From: Lewinella sp. W8
GTDB taxonomy: Bacteria; Bacteroidota; Bacteroidia; Chitinophagales; Saprospiraceae
Length of the DNA: 64,000 nt
Direction: 5' to 3'
Assembly (NCBI RefSeq): GCF_004375085.3
Contig: NZ_SNAQ03000011.1
Coordinates: 1-64,000, forward strand
The notes below the pieces were generated by a model. The model saw nothing but the letters and a program-made list of their open reading frames with translations, was not told the DNA's origin and searched no databases. This document shows positions 52,479 through 60,813 of the stretch, piece by piece (positions within the stretch are counted from its first letter, which is position 1; every line of letters starts with the position of its first letter). The position numbers and the translations under genes are program-made.

Positions 52479-52622
52479 TAGGGTGTTCCGTGAGGTTTCA
52501 TCAGCGATTCCTGCGGAATCGCGGCAGTTCAGAGGGGCAAACGGTAGCGACAAGGCATGCCTTGCCGCTACTGGAAAATTCAATGACTTGATGGCCAAAG
52601 GGTTAATTCACGGAACACCCTA
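52479..52622 (-). mobile_element. 144-bp MITE-like element, copy 2
   Basis: Terminal inverted repeats TAGGGTGTTCCGTGA (52479-52493) and its exact complement (52608-52622). The central 28-bp palindrome at 52544-52571 has one mismatch. Same length as copy 1 at 27517-27660 but in opposite orientation. The flanks TAAGTCAAGGCC and TAAGTCATGGCC form an 11/12 direct repeat, possibly a target duplication or chance. Confidence 0.8.
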
Positions 52623-52649
52623 AGTCATGGCCATGCTCCGGATAATCGA

Positions 52650-53789
52650 TTAACCGCCCAGGTAGGCCGCCACGGCAAAGCCCAGGTAGGTACCCAGTCC
52701 GTTGCCCAGCGCACCGACCAGGATGCCGGGCAGGTAAAGGTCCATCCGGTCGAGGCTTTTCGCCAGCGCGAGGGCCGAGGAGGAGCCACCGATGTTGGCC
52801 TGGGAGGCCACCGCCGCTACGTCCCAATCCAGCTTTCCCAGGGCCGCGGCACCGAAGAGGAGGAGCCCATGCACCAGCACGGTGACCAGTACGAGGATGA
52901 AGAGTGGCAGGGCGAGGGCACCGATCTGGCCCAGGGCGGCCAGTTCACAGTAGGCACCGATAACGGCCAGGAAAAGGTAGACAGCGAACAGGCCAAGAAT
53001 GTGTCCGCCGGACAAGCGGCGGATGGCCGGAATCTGGGCCAGCAGGAGGGCGATGGTGGTCAGGATCAGGATGGACGGAACACTGGTCATTTCCGCCAGG
53101 ACGTCGCTGGCCAGCAGCGTGATGAAGCCCAGGCTGAGGAGAACGCCCAGGTCAAAAACGGAAATGGATTCGTGGGATCGTTCTCCGGACTCCTCGGCCG
53201 ATAATTCTTTCGTTTCCTGTTTGGCTCGTGGCCAAAGGCGCCGGAGGCCCAGGGGGGCCGCGATGGTCACCACCATCCAGAGGGCAGTGATGATGTTGTC
53301 CACGGCGGTCATACCAGCGTAGAGCACGCCCTCCGACATCACGTCGTAGTGGATCGCCACAGCGTTGAAATTCACGCTTCCTCCCGAGTAGGTTCCGGTG
53401 AACATCCCAGAAATGGCCGGATACAACTCCCCGAAGTGCCGGCTTCCGTCGATCATGCTCATGCCGATGATGACGCCGATGGCCGTCCCGATGCTACCCA
53501 GCAGAAATAGGATCAGCATGGGGGCGCCGGCCCGCCGGATGCTGGCAAGGTTCACGTCCAGCAGCAGATAAAAAATGGACAGGGGAGCGAGGTAGGTAAA
53601 AATCCCGTCGTACACGACGGAACCGGTGGAGGCCGAGGGCACCAGCCCGAGGTTGGCGATGATGGCCACCAGGAGAATCACGACCAGCGCCGTTCCGAAG
53701 TGACGGAAAAAAGTAGTCCGGACAAGGTATTCGGAGATGACCACACTGAGGCAAAGGGCGGCGAGCACAAAAAGTGGGGAGGTGAGCAT
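52650..53789 (-). CDS. DUF819-family membrane protein
   Basis: A 379-residue protein with ten or more membrane helices in two pseudo-symmetric halves. Family cues are PLSIFYLLLDVNLASI, GMFTGTYSGGSVNFNAVAIHY and the second-half mirror VASQANIGGSSSALALAKSL. A charged cytoplasmic loop (about 190-215, AKQETKELSAEESGERSHES) separates the halves. DUF819 proteins look like secondary transporters of unknown substrate. It ends 27 bp from the mobile element. Confidence 0.82.
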   Translation of the reverse strand: MLTSPLFVLAALCLSVVISEYLVRTTFFRHFGTALVVILLVAIIANLGLVPSASTGSVVYDGIFTYLAPLSIFYLLLDVNLASIRRAGAPMLILFLLGSIGTAIGVIIGMSMIDGSRHFGELYPAISGMFTGTYSGGSVNFNAVAIHYDVMSEGVLYAGMTAVDNIITALWMVVTIAAPLGLRRLWPRAKQETKELSAEESGERSHESISVFDLGVLLSLGFITLLASDVLAEMTSVPSILILTTIALLLAQIPAIRRLSGGHILGLFAVYLFLAVIGAYCELAALGQIGALALPLFILVLVTVLVHGLLLFGAAALGKLDWDVAAVASQANIGGSSSALALAKSLDRMDLYLPGILVGALGNGLGTYLGFAVAAYLGG

Positions 53790-53972
53790 AACGGTAGAGG
53801 AGATAACGGCTTGGGGCGGTATTCGCCGTGAACAAGTATACGCTTAAGTCCCCGTAATTTTTCATGGTATCCGGGCGAGGAGAATTACTGGCTATCCATT
53901 AGCTCCCTGATCTGGAGGGCCGGCCACTTCTTTTAAGTTCCTCACGGAAAGACTATCTTCCGTATCCAGTAA

Positions 53973-54986
53973 ATGGTCCTTGTGAAATCCTTTGAAGAAA
54001 AAGAAAGGCTAAATAATTCTCTCGCCGCCGCCCATCACGTTGGTGGAAAGGCTAGGGCAAAGGATTCAGAAGGGAAGGATTATCCGTCCTTTGAAGACCA
54101 TCGTCCCGTGGCCGCGCTGCAGCAGAAAATTCACGCCCTCGCTAATCATGGTCCTACCAGCACTAAGGGTGCACCAATTCAGGCCAAGGGAGAATGGGCG
54201 GCCCCATTCTCCAACCTGCTTGCCGCCGGTTTTGATCGGTTAATGAACTGGCTTAATCCGGGCGGACACTTTTTCGGTGACTATGAAATTGGGAATCTGG
54301 AAAACTGGCACGAAGCAGACCAAGAAGAAAGATCACCCCAGGATCTGGTGGAAATGGCCCGTGGACTAAATGCCACCGCAATTGATGATTTTCTGGCGGG
54401 GCAGATCCCCGCAGAGGAGGACCAGGCAGTAGTTGAAGACGAACAAACTGAAGAGGAGGCATCCGAAGAAGCACCTCCGGTTCCCGAAGACCTAAGGGAA
54501 ATGGCCGCAGCGCTTGGTCCGGATGCCCTGAATGCCTTCCTGGAAAGGCAACGCCCCGCGCCTTACGTTCCTCCGGGGCGTCGCCCGGGAGCACAGCAGC
54601 TCAATAACGGCCCTTACCGCATCCTCACTAATGCTAACCACGCTGACGTTCGTCACACCATTAGGGGTATTTGGCGAGCCGGAACCGTGCTAACTGATCA
54701 CGCAACCCACGTAGCCATTTTTCGGGATGAGGAATCCTACCGGGCCGCTCTTCAAGCTATCCCCACGGATCGGCAAAGTTGGCGGCAGCGAAGGCGCGGG
54801 GGACTCTTGGCCAGGCGAAATGGAGTGACTTACTATGGTCAGCATCTCGGAGGGAACGACCTGTCCATCGATACCTTTTTCCCAACCGGAAGAAACCAAT
54901 TATCGATACGCATAGAAGAGGTTGAAAGGATTCTTGAAGAAAGTGGCAGTTATGAAGAATTTGCCGAAAGAATTACACGGAGATAA
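53973..54986 (+). CDS. Protein with eCIS-effector-like N-terminal leader
   Basis: A 337-residue protein with no signal peptide. Residues about 37-73 (FEDHRPVAALQQKIHALANH, then GAPIQAKGEW) resemble the leader of proteins loaded into extracellular contractile injection systems of Bacteroidota (pattern EDNRPEAxAQRKLQEMAN...PIQKK). The middle has a duplicated helix pair, SPQDLVEMARGLNATAIDDFLAGQ and VPEDLREMAAALGPDALNAFLERQ, separated by an acidic stretch. The C-terminal half (about 215-337) is Arg-rich and unrecognised; it could be the active or toxin part. No sheath, tube or baseplate gene is near, so this would be an orphan effector. The eCIS link is inferred. Confidence 0.55.
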   Translation: MVLVKSFEEKERLNNSLAAAHHVGGKARAKDSEGKDYPSFEDHRPVAALQQKIHALANHGPTSTKGAPIQAKGEWAAPFSNLLAAGFDRLMNWLNPGGHFFGDYEIGNLENWHEADQEERSPQDLVEMARGLNATAIDDFLAGQIPAEEDQAVVEDEQTEEEASEEAPPVPEDLREMAAALGPDALNAFLERQRPAPYVPPGRRPGAQQLNNGPYRILTNANHADVRHTIRGIWRAGTVLTDHATHVAIFRDEESYRAALQAIPTDRQSWRQRRRGGLLARRNGVTYYGQHLGGNDLSIDTFFPTGRNQLSIRIEEVERILEESGSYEEFAERITRR

Positions 54987-55052
54987 AGGAATGTTCGACC
55001 TTAGGTAAAGCTTTCCCTTGTCATCCCCGTAAATCCAAATAAATATACCCTA

Positions 55053-55583
55053 ATGAATAAGGTCCTCTATCTCGGGATGTTGCTCTGCTGCCTAAGCTTT
55101 AGCGTCCGCGCCCAGTCCAATCAAGAAATGATGTACCAGGAAAAAGTAGCTACCCTAGACAGTACCATCGAAAATCTCTACGCCGTGATCTCCGGGGAGA
55201 AGGGAGTCGCCAGAAACTGGGAGCTCTTCAAGTACCTCTTTCACCCGGACGCCAAATTGATTCCCACCCAGAAAAATGAGGCCGGCGTCTATCGCCCGAC
55301 CTTCCTTACGCCGGATGGATACATCGAGCGCGCGGGAAAATGGCTGGTGGAAAACGGCTTCTTTGAAAAGGAAATCCACCGGGTGGAGAACACCTTTGGC
55401 AACATCACCCAAATCTTTAGCACCTACGAATCTTACCGCAGTGAAGCAGATGATCAACCTTTCGCCCGGGGCATCAACAGCATCCAATTGATGGATGACG
55501 GTAAACGCTGGTGGATCATCAACATCTACTGGACGGGAGAAACGAAAGACAACCCAATCCCGAAGGAATACCTACCAGAATAA
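55053..55583 (+). CDS. Secreted NTF2-like/SnoaL-like protein
   Basis: A 176-residue protein with a signal peptide (cleavage near VRAQ, residue 21). The rest reads as an NTF2-like alpha+beta cone: TLDSTIENLYAVISG, NWELFKYLFHPDAKLIP, FFEKEIHRVENTFGNITQIFSTYES and RGINSIQLMDDGKRWWIINIYW. The fold is used by enzymes and binding proteins. No catalytic pair is obvious, so function is unknown. Its stop is immediately next to the stop of the convergent ligase gene. Confidence 0.75.
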   Translation: MNKVLYLGMLLCCLSFSVRAQSNQEMMYQEKVATLDSTIENLYAVISGEKGVARNWELFKYLFHPDAKLIPTQKNEAGVYRPTFLTPDGYIERAGKWLVENGFFEKEIHRVENTFGNITQIFSTYESYRSEADDQPFARGINSIQLMDDGKRWWIINIYWTGETKDNPIPKEYLPE

Positions 55584-57182
55584 TTACCCGCCCCCATACT
55601 GCTCCAGCAGCTGGAGCAAGTCTTCCTTCGTGTTGGCTTCTTCCACCGGCTTGTCTTCCCGCCAGCGCAGCATGCGGGGGAACCGCAGGGCGACACCTGA
55701 CTTGTGGCGCGTGGATTTGCGGATGCCCTCGAAGCCGATTTCAAAAACGTGCTGGGGCTTCACGCTGCGCACCGGGCCGAAACGCTCCACCGTATTGCGG
55801 CGCACCCAGGCGGTGATACGGTTAAACTCTTTGTCCGTCAGCCCGGAATAGGCCTTGGTGAAGGGCACCAGTTGGTCGCCGTCCCACACGCCGAAGGTGA
55901 AGTCCGTGTACAGGTTGGCGCGGCGGCCGTGGCCGCGCTGGGCGTAGATCATCACCGCATCAATGGTGAGCGGATCCACCTTCCATTTCCACCAGTCTCC
56001 CTTTTTCCTTCCCTGCCGGTAGGCGCTGTCTTTACGCTTGAGCATGAGGCCCTCGCTGTTTTTCTCCCGGGCCGTTTCCCGCTCGGCGGCCAGTTCGTTC
56101 CAGTCAGTGTAGTCCACAACGGGCGAGAGTTGAAGTACCCCGTCGGTATCCACCTGGTCCACCAGCTGCTCCAGCAATGTTCGTCGTTCCGCCAGGGGCC
56201 GCGGTCGGATATCTTCCCCGTTCCATTCCAGCAGGTCGTAGGCCATCAATATGACGGGGGCATCCTGTAGTAGCTTCTTACTGACCTTCTTCCGTCCGAT
56301 CCGGGTTTGCAGTACGTTGAAGCCCAGCGGACGCCCCTCCGCAAACGGCAAAATTTCACCGTCGATCACGGTGCCGTCGGGCAAGAGGTCCGCCAGGGGG
56401 TGGTATTCGGGATATTTGTCCGTGACGAGTTCTTCTCCGCGCGACCAGACGAATACCTCGCCCCCCCGCACGATCAGTTGTCCCCGGATGCCGTCCCATT
56501 TATGCTCGGCCTGCCAGTCAATAGGTTCGCCTAATTCAACCAACTCCTGCTCTAATTGGTAGGCGAGGTAGAAGGGATAGGGTCGGCTGTCATCGTCGCC
56601 CTCGGAAGCATTAATGACCAAATCTTCGAAGGTCGTATCGTCCGGTGTCCAGTTACCCATCAGGCGGTGCGCCAGTTTGTTTTCTTCGATGTCGGTCGCC
56701 TTGCTCAACGCCCGGGTCATGAGCTTCTGGCTGACCCCGATTCTAAATCCGCCGGTGATGAGTTTGTTGAAGAGGAACCGTTCGGTGGTGTCCAACCCAC
56801 GCCAGGCAGCCATCACCGCTTCCCGTTTTCCTTCGTCGTCGTAGTTGGCCAGCCCCTGGATGTAGCCCATCCAGTAGCTGAGGGAGTGATCACTCCGCTC
56901 CGTGGGGGGTGGAAGGACCAGCGCGAGGGTTTCCGCCAGGTCTCCCACCACGTGATAACTTTCTTCCAGCAACCAGAGGTCAACGCCCGACAACTCCGCC
57001 GCCCAGGATCGGAACAAGCGGGAATTCACCGTGCGCCGCGGCCGCCGGTGGCTGAGCAGGGCGATGGTCCAGAGTTTATCGTCCGGCGGAGCGATCCGAA
57101 AATAGTCGGCCAGCGCCTCCACCTTGGCGTTGGTCTTGGTGGTGCGGTCAAGCTTGCGGAAAAGGTCGGCGAAATGCTTCAT
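55584..57182 (-). CDS. ATP-dependent DNA ligase (ligase-exonuclease module)
   Basis: A 532-residue protein. The N-terminal DNA-binding domain (1-200) is followed by the adenylation domain with motif I AEHKWDGIRG (Lys228 forms the AMP adduct). Motif III-like VIDGEILPF, motif IV-like EGLMLKR and motif V-like WWKWKVDPLTIDAVMI follow. The OB-fold is at about 420-530. The layout is that of bacterial ligases paired with an MBL-fold exonuclease, thought to act in DNA repair. Its ATG overlaps the exonuclease stop (ATGA). In many bacteria the module also has an Lhr-type helicase and a phosphoesterase; neither is here. Confidence 0.9.
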   Translation of the reverse strand: MKHFADLFRKLDRTTKTNAKVEALADYFRIAPPDDKLWTIALLSHRRPRRTVNSRLFRSWAAELSGVDLWLLEESYHVVGDLAETLALVLPPPTERSDHSLSYWMGYIQGLANYDDEGKREAVMAAWRGLDTTERFLFNKLITGGFRIGVSQKLMTRALSKATDIEENKLAHRLMGNWTPDDTTFEDLVINASEGDDDSRPYPFYLAYQLEQELVELGEPIDWQAEHKWDGIRGQLIVRGGEVFVWSRGEELVTDKYPEYHPLADLLPDGTVIDGEILPFAEGRPLGFNVLQTRIGRKKVSKKLLQDAPVILMAYDLLEWNGEDIRPRPLAERRTLLEQLVDQVDTDGVLQLSPVVDYTDWNELAAERETAREKNSEGLMLKRKDSAYRQGRKKGDWWKWKVDPLTIDAVMIYAQRGHGRRANLYTDFTFGVWDGDQLVPFTKAYSGLTDKEFNRITAWVRRNTVERFGPVRSVKPQHVFEIGFEGIRKSTRHKSGVALRFPRMLRWREDKPVEEANTKEDLLQLLEQYGGG

Positions 57183-58204
57183 GATTCTGCTTCCTTTTCG
57201 GCCAGTTTGTCTTCTTCGGCCACGTCCTCTCCCTCGTACTCCGTTTCCAGCTCGACGGCGTTGAGCCCCAGGCTGCGAAGGTACTTGCTAAAAATGGCCG
57301 TATACCCGTGCGTCACGTAGACGTTTTCGGCCCCCGTCGCTTCGATGGCGGCAAGTAGTCCGGACCAGTCGGCGTGATCCGACAAGACGAAGCCCCGGTC
57401 GGCGCCCCGGCGGCGCCGGGCGCCGCGGAGGGTCATCCAGCCCGAAGCGGACCCCACCACCGCGCCGGTAAACTTCTTGATCCAGGGCTGACCGATGGAG
57501 CCCGGAGTGGTCAGCACCAGATTGCCGGGATAGGCCTTTTTATCAATCTCCCGGGTCACGCGAACCGTATCCGGTAAATCGATGCCCTGGCGGCGAATCA
57601 CTTCATTGGTATTTTCCACCGCTCCGTGGGTGTAGATGGTGCCGATGGAGGTGTCCAATCCGCGGAGCAAGCGTTGGGCTTTGCCCAGGGCGTAGGTGGT
57701 CAGGATGCTGGTTTTTCCCGCCGACTGGTTCTCCCGCCACCAGTCGTTGATTTCCCCCATGATTTCTTCCTGGGGCCGCCACCGGTACACCGGTAGGCCG
57801 AAGGTGGATTCGGTGATAAAGTGATGGCAGCGAACGGGGGCAAACGCTTCACTGATGCCGTCGTCTTCGGTTTTGTAGTCCCCGCTGGCTACCCAGATTT
57901 CCCCGCCGTATTCAACCCGGATTTGGGCCGATCCAATGATGTGGCCCGCGGGATGAAAGCTGAATTTCACACCGTTGATCGTGGTCGTACTTCCGTAGTT
58001 TACCGTTTGAATATTCACCTCCCCGAGGCGGTGGCGGATGACCGGAGCGGCGGAGGTGGTACACAAATAAGCCTCGTTGCCCCAGCGGGAGTGGTCGGCG
58101 TGCCCGTGAGTGATCAGCGCCCGTTTTACCGGGCGCCAGGGGTCAATGTAGACGTCTGCCCGACTACAATAAATGCCCCGATCCGTAAATTCCAGCAGTG
58201 CCAT
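57179..58204 (-). CDS. Ligase-associated DNA exonuclease (MBL fold)
   Basis: 341 residues from MALLEFTDRGIYCS; the frame continues upstream through a 30-bp palindrome, so that extension is rejected. The metallo-beta-lactamase/beta-CASP domain has ITHGHADHSRWGN (HxHxDH). FHPAGHIIGSAQIRVEY, VASGDYKTEDDG and FVLSDHADWSGLL supply the remaining metal ligands. In well-studied relatives this protein removes 3' ends in repair with the partner ligase. It is the first gene of the two-gene operon. Confidence 0.9.
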   Translation of the reverse strand: MALLEFTDRGIYCSRADVYIDPWRPVKRALITHGHADHSRWGNEAYLCTTSAAPVIRHRLGEVNIQTVNYGSTTTINGVKFSFHPAGHIIGSAQIRVEYGGEIWVASGDYKTEDDGISEAFAPVRCHHFITESTFGLPVYRWRPQEEIMGEINDWWRENQSAGKTSILTTYALGKAQRLLRGLDTSIGTIYTHGAVENTNEVIRRQGIDLPDTVRVTREIDKKAYPGNLVLTTPGSIGQPWIKKFTGAVVGSASGWMTLRGARRRRGADRGFVLSDHADWSGLLAAIEATGAENVYVTHGYTAIFSKYLRSLGLNAVELETEYEGEDVAEEDKLAEKEAES

Positions 58205-58250
58205 TGTGGGAGTAACTCCGAAAACGGCAATCGTGTTTTGCCGAATTTTT

Positions 58251-58280
58251 TCTACTAAGTCTACATGTAGACTTAGTAGA
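58251..58280. repeat. Perfect 30-bp palindrome upstream of the exonuclease-ligase operon
   Basis: TCTACTAAGTCTACA is followed directly by its exact reverse complement, with no spacer. The centre is 61 bp from the exonuclease ATG and 106 bp from the GNAT ATG, so it could be an operator for either or both divergent genes. It is AT-richer than its surroundings. Confidence 0.85.
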
Positions 58281-58371
58281 CGCAATTTGGCCTCCCAAAA
58301 CAAAAAAATTCCCCGTCACCGGAAACTTTCCACCACCCATACCACCTTTCCCCACCAACGATTCCTCCACC

Positions 58372-58929
58372 ATGCCCACGCCACTACCCACCTCTTTCTA
58401 CCTCACCACCCCTCGCCTCCGGCTCCGTATCCCGCACGCCAAAGACATCCCCCGGGTTTTCTCGGCCACCCGGCACGCAGGCTTCAACGACGGGATGCAG
58501 TGGGAGCCACCTACGGCCATCGAAGAACTACGCGCTCCCCATGAACGGGGCGTCCTGGCCTGGAAAAACGGAGAGGCATATGGATTCACGGTTGCCGGGA
58601 AAACAACCGATGAACTACTGGGCAGAATTTCCATTCGCCCCACCGAAGAAAAAGAAGTGTGGAACGTCGGCTTCTGGACCCACCCGGAGGTGCAGGGGCA
58701 GGGCATCATGTCAGAAGCCCTGACGGCCGTGCTCGACTTTGGGTTTACGCAACTTCGGGCTACCCGGATCGAAGCGGCCTACGCAACCTGGAATACCGCC
58801 AGCGAAAAGGTGTTACGTCGGGCTGGCTTTCACTTTGTGCAGCGCGTGGAAGAAGGCCTCTTCAAACACGGAGCGTGGGTACCCGAAAATGTGGTATCCA
58901 TATCCCGGAGCGAATGGCGTAAGGACTGA
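58372..58929 (+). CDS. GNAT-family N-acetyltransferase (RimJ/RimL type)
   Basis: A 185-residue protein. The GNAT core is clear: TTPRLRLRIPHAKDIPRVF at the start, VWNVGFWTHPEVQGQGIMSEAL (acetyl-CoA binding; QGQGIM replaces Q/RxxGxG/A), then EAAYATWNTASEKVLRRAGF. Closest in style to the RimJ/RimL group that acetylates protein N-termini or small amines. The substrate is unknown. It is divergent from the exonuclease gene across the palindrome. Confidence 0.85.
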   Translation: MPTPLPTSFYLTTPRLRLRIPHAKDIPRVFSATRHAGFNDGMQWEPPTAIEELRAPHERGVLAWKNGEAYGFTVAGKTTDELLGRISIRPTEEKEVWNVGFWTHPEVQGQGIMSEALTAVLDFGFTQLRATRIEAAYATWNTASEKVLRRAGFHFVQRVEEGLFKHGAWVPENVVSISRSEWRKD

Positions 58930-58965
58930 ACCAGTCCATTTTTAATCGGAATCCGCCAGGACGTC

Positions 58966-60270
58966 CTAAGACCGCCAGCCCCCATTGAACCGCTCGTGAG
59001 CTTCCCGATCCAGTGCCTCCCGATGATCGGGGTGGGCCAGCTGGATGAGCGCGCGGGCCCGCTCCTTAAGACTTTTGCCAAACAGGTTAACGACCCCGAA
59101 TTCCGTCACCACGTAGTGAACGTGAGCCCGGGTAGTGGTGACCCCCGCCCCCGGCCTGAGGGTGGGCACAATCTTGGAAAGCCCCTTACGCGTTGTGGAG
59201 GTGATCGCAATTATGGGTTTACCCCCGGGAGATAAAACCGCCCCCCGCATAAAGTCAATCTGCCCGCCAACGCCGGAAAACTGGTAGGTCCCGATGGAGT
59301 CAGCGCAAATCTGCCCCGTCAGGTCAATCTCAATCGCACTGTTGATGGAGGTCACCTTCGGGTTGAGCCGGATCAGGGAGGGATCGTTGGTGAAGGATGC
59401 CGCCTTGAAATCGACGGACGGGTTCTCGTGGACAAAATCGTAGAGCGCCTGGGAGCCGGCCGCAAAGGCGGTTACGATCTTGTTCGGTTTGATCCTTTTC
59501 TCTTCGCCGGTGATGATTCCGGCCCTCACCAGGGGTAAGATACCGTCCGAAAACATCTCCGTGTGTACTCCCAATCGGCGGTGCCCCATCAGGTTACTCA
59601 GCACTACGTTGGGGATATTCCCGATGCCCATCTGCAGGGTGGCACCGTCCTCCACCAGTCCGGCTACGTGCTTGCCAATGGCGATTTCGGAGGCGGAGGG
59701 CTGCCCCATCGGGTAGGTAAAAATCGGTTGATCAACCTCAACGGCTACGTCAATTTTGCTGCGGTGAATCATCCCGTCCCCGTGGGTGCGGGGTACCTGA
59801 GGGTTGACCAGCGCAATCACGTGTTTGGCCTTCTCGATGGCGGGAAGCGTAATGTCTACCGATACTCCCAGGGAGCAGTAGCCGTGAATATCCGGGGGAG
59901 AAACCTGAATGAAGGCCACGTCCAGTTGAAAATCATCGCCCTTGAACAACCGGTGAATTTCACCGAGAAAAATGGGGATGTAGTCGCCGCTCAGCCCGTT
60001 GACCGCCTGGCGAACGTTACTCCCGACGAACAAACTGGAGAGGTGAAAAGCCTCGCTGTAGGGTGCTTGGGTGTAACGCGCCTCCCCGTCCGTATGAATC
60101 TGAAATATTTCAATGTTCTCGAGGCTTTCGTAGCGATCACACAGGGCATCAATCAGCAAAGTCGGCGTCATGGCGGCCCCCTGAAAAAATACGCGATCGC
60201 CCGGTTTGACGACCGCCACAGCATCTCCAGCGGATAGATATTCAATCCTGCGGTTACCCAAATCATTCAT
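58966..60270 (-). CDS. Acetyl-CoA hydrolase/4-hydroxybutyrate CoA-transferase-type protein
   Basis: A 434-residue class I-type CoA-transferase of the acetyl-CoA hydrolase/transferase family. N-terminal domain: VKPGDRVFFQGAAMTPTLLID. Central: LQMGIGNIPNVVLSNL. The catalytic Glu region is NSAIEIDLTGQ, with the oxyanion loop GVGGQIDFMRGA. Ending: VTEFGVVNLFGKSLKERARALI. It would move CoA between acids, for example acetyl-CoA and 4-hydroxybutyrate or succinate; which pair cannot be told. It stands alone. Confidence 0.88.
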   Translation of the reverse strand: MNDLGNRRIEYLSAGDAVAVVKPGDRVFFQGAAMTPTLLIDALCDRYESLENIEIFQIHTDGEARYTQAPYSEAFHLSSLFVGSNVRQAVNGLSGDYIPIFLGEIHRLFKGDDFQLDVAFIQVSPPDIHGYCSLGVSVDITLPAIEKAKHVIALVNPQVPRTHGDGMIHRSKIDVAVEVDQPIFTYPMGQPSASEIAIGKHVAGLVEDGATLQMGIGNIPNVVLSNLMGHRRLGVHTEMFSDGILPLVRAGIITGEEKRIKPNKIVTAFAAGSQALYDFVHENPSVDFKAASFTNDPSLIRLNPKVTSINSAIEIDLTGQICADSIGTYQFSGVGGQIDFMRGAVLSPGGKPIIAITSTTRKGLSKIVPTLRPGAGVTTTRAHVHYVVTEFGVVNLFGKSLKERARALIQLAHPDHREALDREAHERFNGGWRS

Positions 60271-60586
60271 CCTAGGGAGGGGGTTGTTACGCGTACAAAA
60301 TTGCCCCCTTTATCTCCCGGAGACAATGAATTTTATCATCGCCAAAGGGGAAAAGCAACACCTTCCTTTACCGCTAAAAAACTCGTTCTCCACCAAAATC
60401 CAGAGGTATTGAGACGCAGCGCAGCCGTCTGGCTCGTCAGCCGGATAAATTTATGCGGCGGACCGTTTTACGTGGGCACAGACGTGCAGGTGCCATGCAG
60501 ATTTCGCCAGAGCCACGCTTCACGGCACTTTGCCCATTCACACTGCACCCGCACGCCGTGGCCACTCCAATATCTCTTGGCTTCCA

Positions 60587-60760
60587 ATGCGTTGGGCAGC
60601 ATCCCTCTACGAACGAAATGACGGAACACTGCAAATCATCTACTGCTCCCGGAGCGGTCACCCCTTCGCCCTTTACCACGAAGAAAGCCAGCAATTCTCG
60701 GACATTCATGCCTACCGAGGTGATGCATCCGGGCCGACAATTTTGACGGCCCACCAATAA
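60587..60760 (+). CDS. Possible 57-residue protein
   Basis: ATG MRWAASLYERNDGTLQIIYC runs to a TAA 53 bp before the DPP-IV-like start. Composition is protein-like and soluble, with SRSGHPFALYHEESQQ in the middle. No family is recognised and no good ribosome-binding site is seen. The rest of the 540-bp space (60271-60586) holds a 28-codon open frame from about 60326 and no supported gene. Treat as tentative. Confidence 0.35.
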   Translation: MRWAASLYERNDGTLQIIYCSRSGHPFALYHEESQQFSDIHAYRGDASGPTILTAHQ

Positions 60761-60813
60761 AGCGGACGGGGAGGCTCGTTACCTTAGCGCAACTACTCAT
60801 AAAACCAAACTAG

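Noticed and set aside
52275-52598. Protein-like frame sharing its N-terminus with the frame at 27541-27912
   Set aside because: The shared sequence is the 144-bp repeat read in one frame. The frame overlaps the epimerase gene on the other strand and is not a gene.
58205-58303. Longer N-terminus for the exonuclease
   Set aside because: It would be translated from the 30-bp palindrome, and homologues begin at MALLEFTDRG.
60326-60412. 28-codon frame (MNFIIAKGEK...)
   Set aside because: It is too short, with no support beyond an ATG. It may be a remnant, but nothing identifies it.
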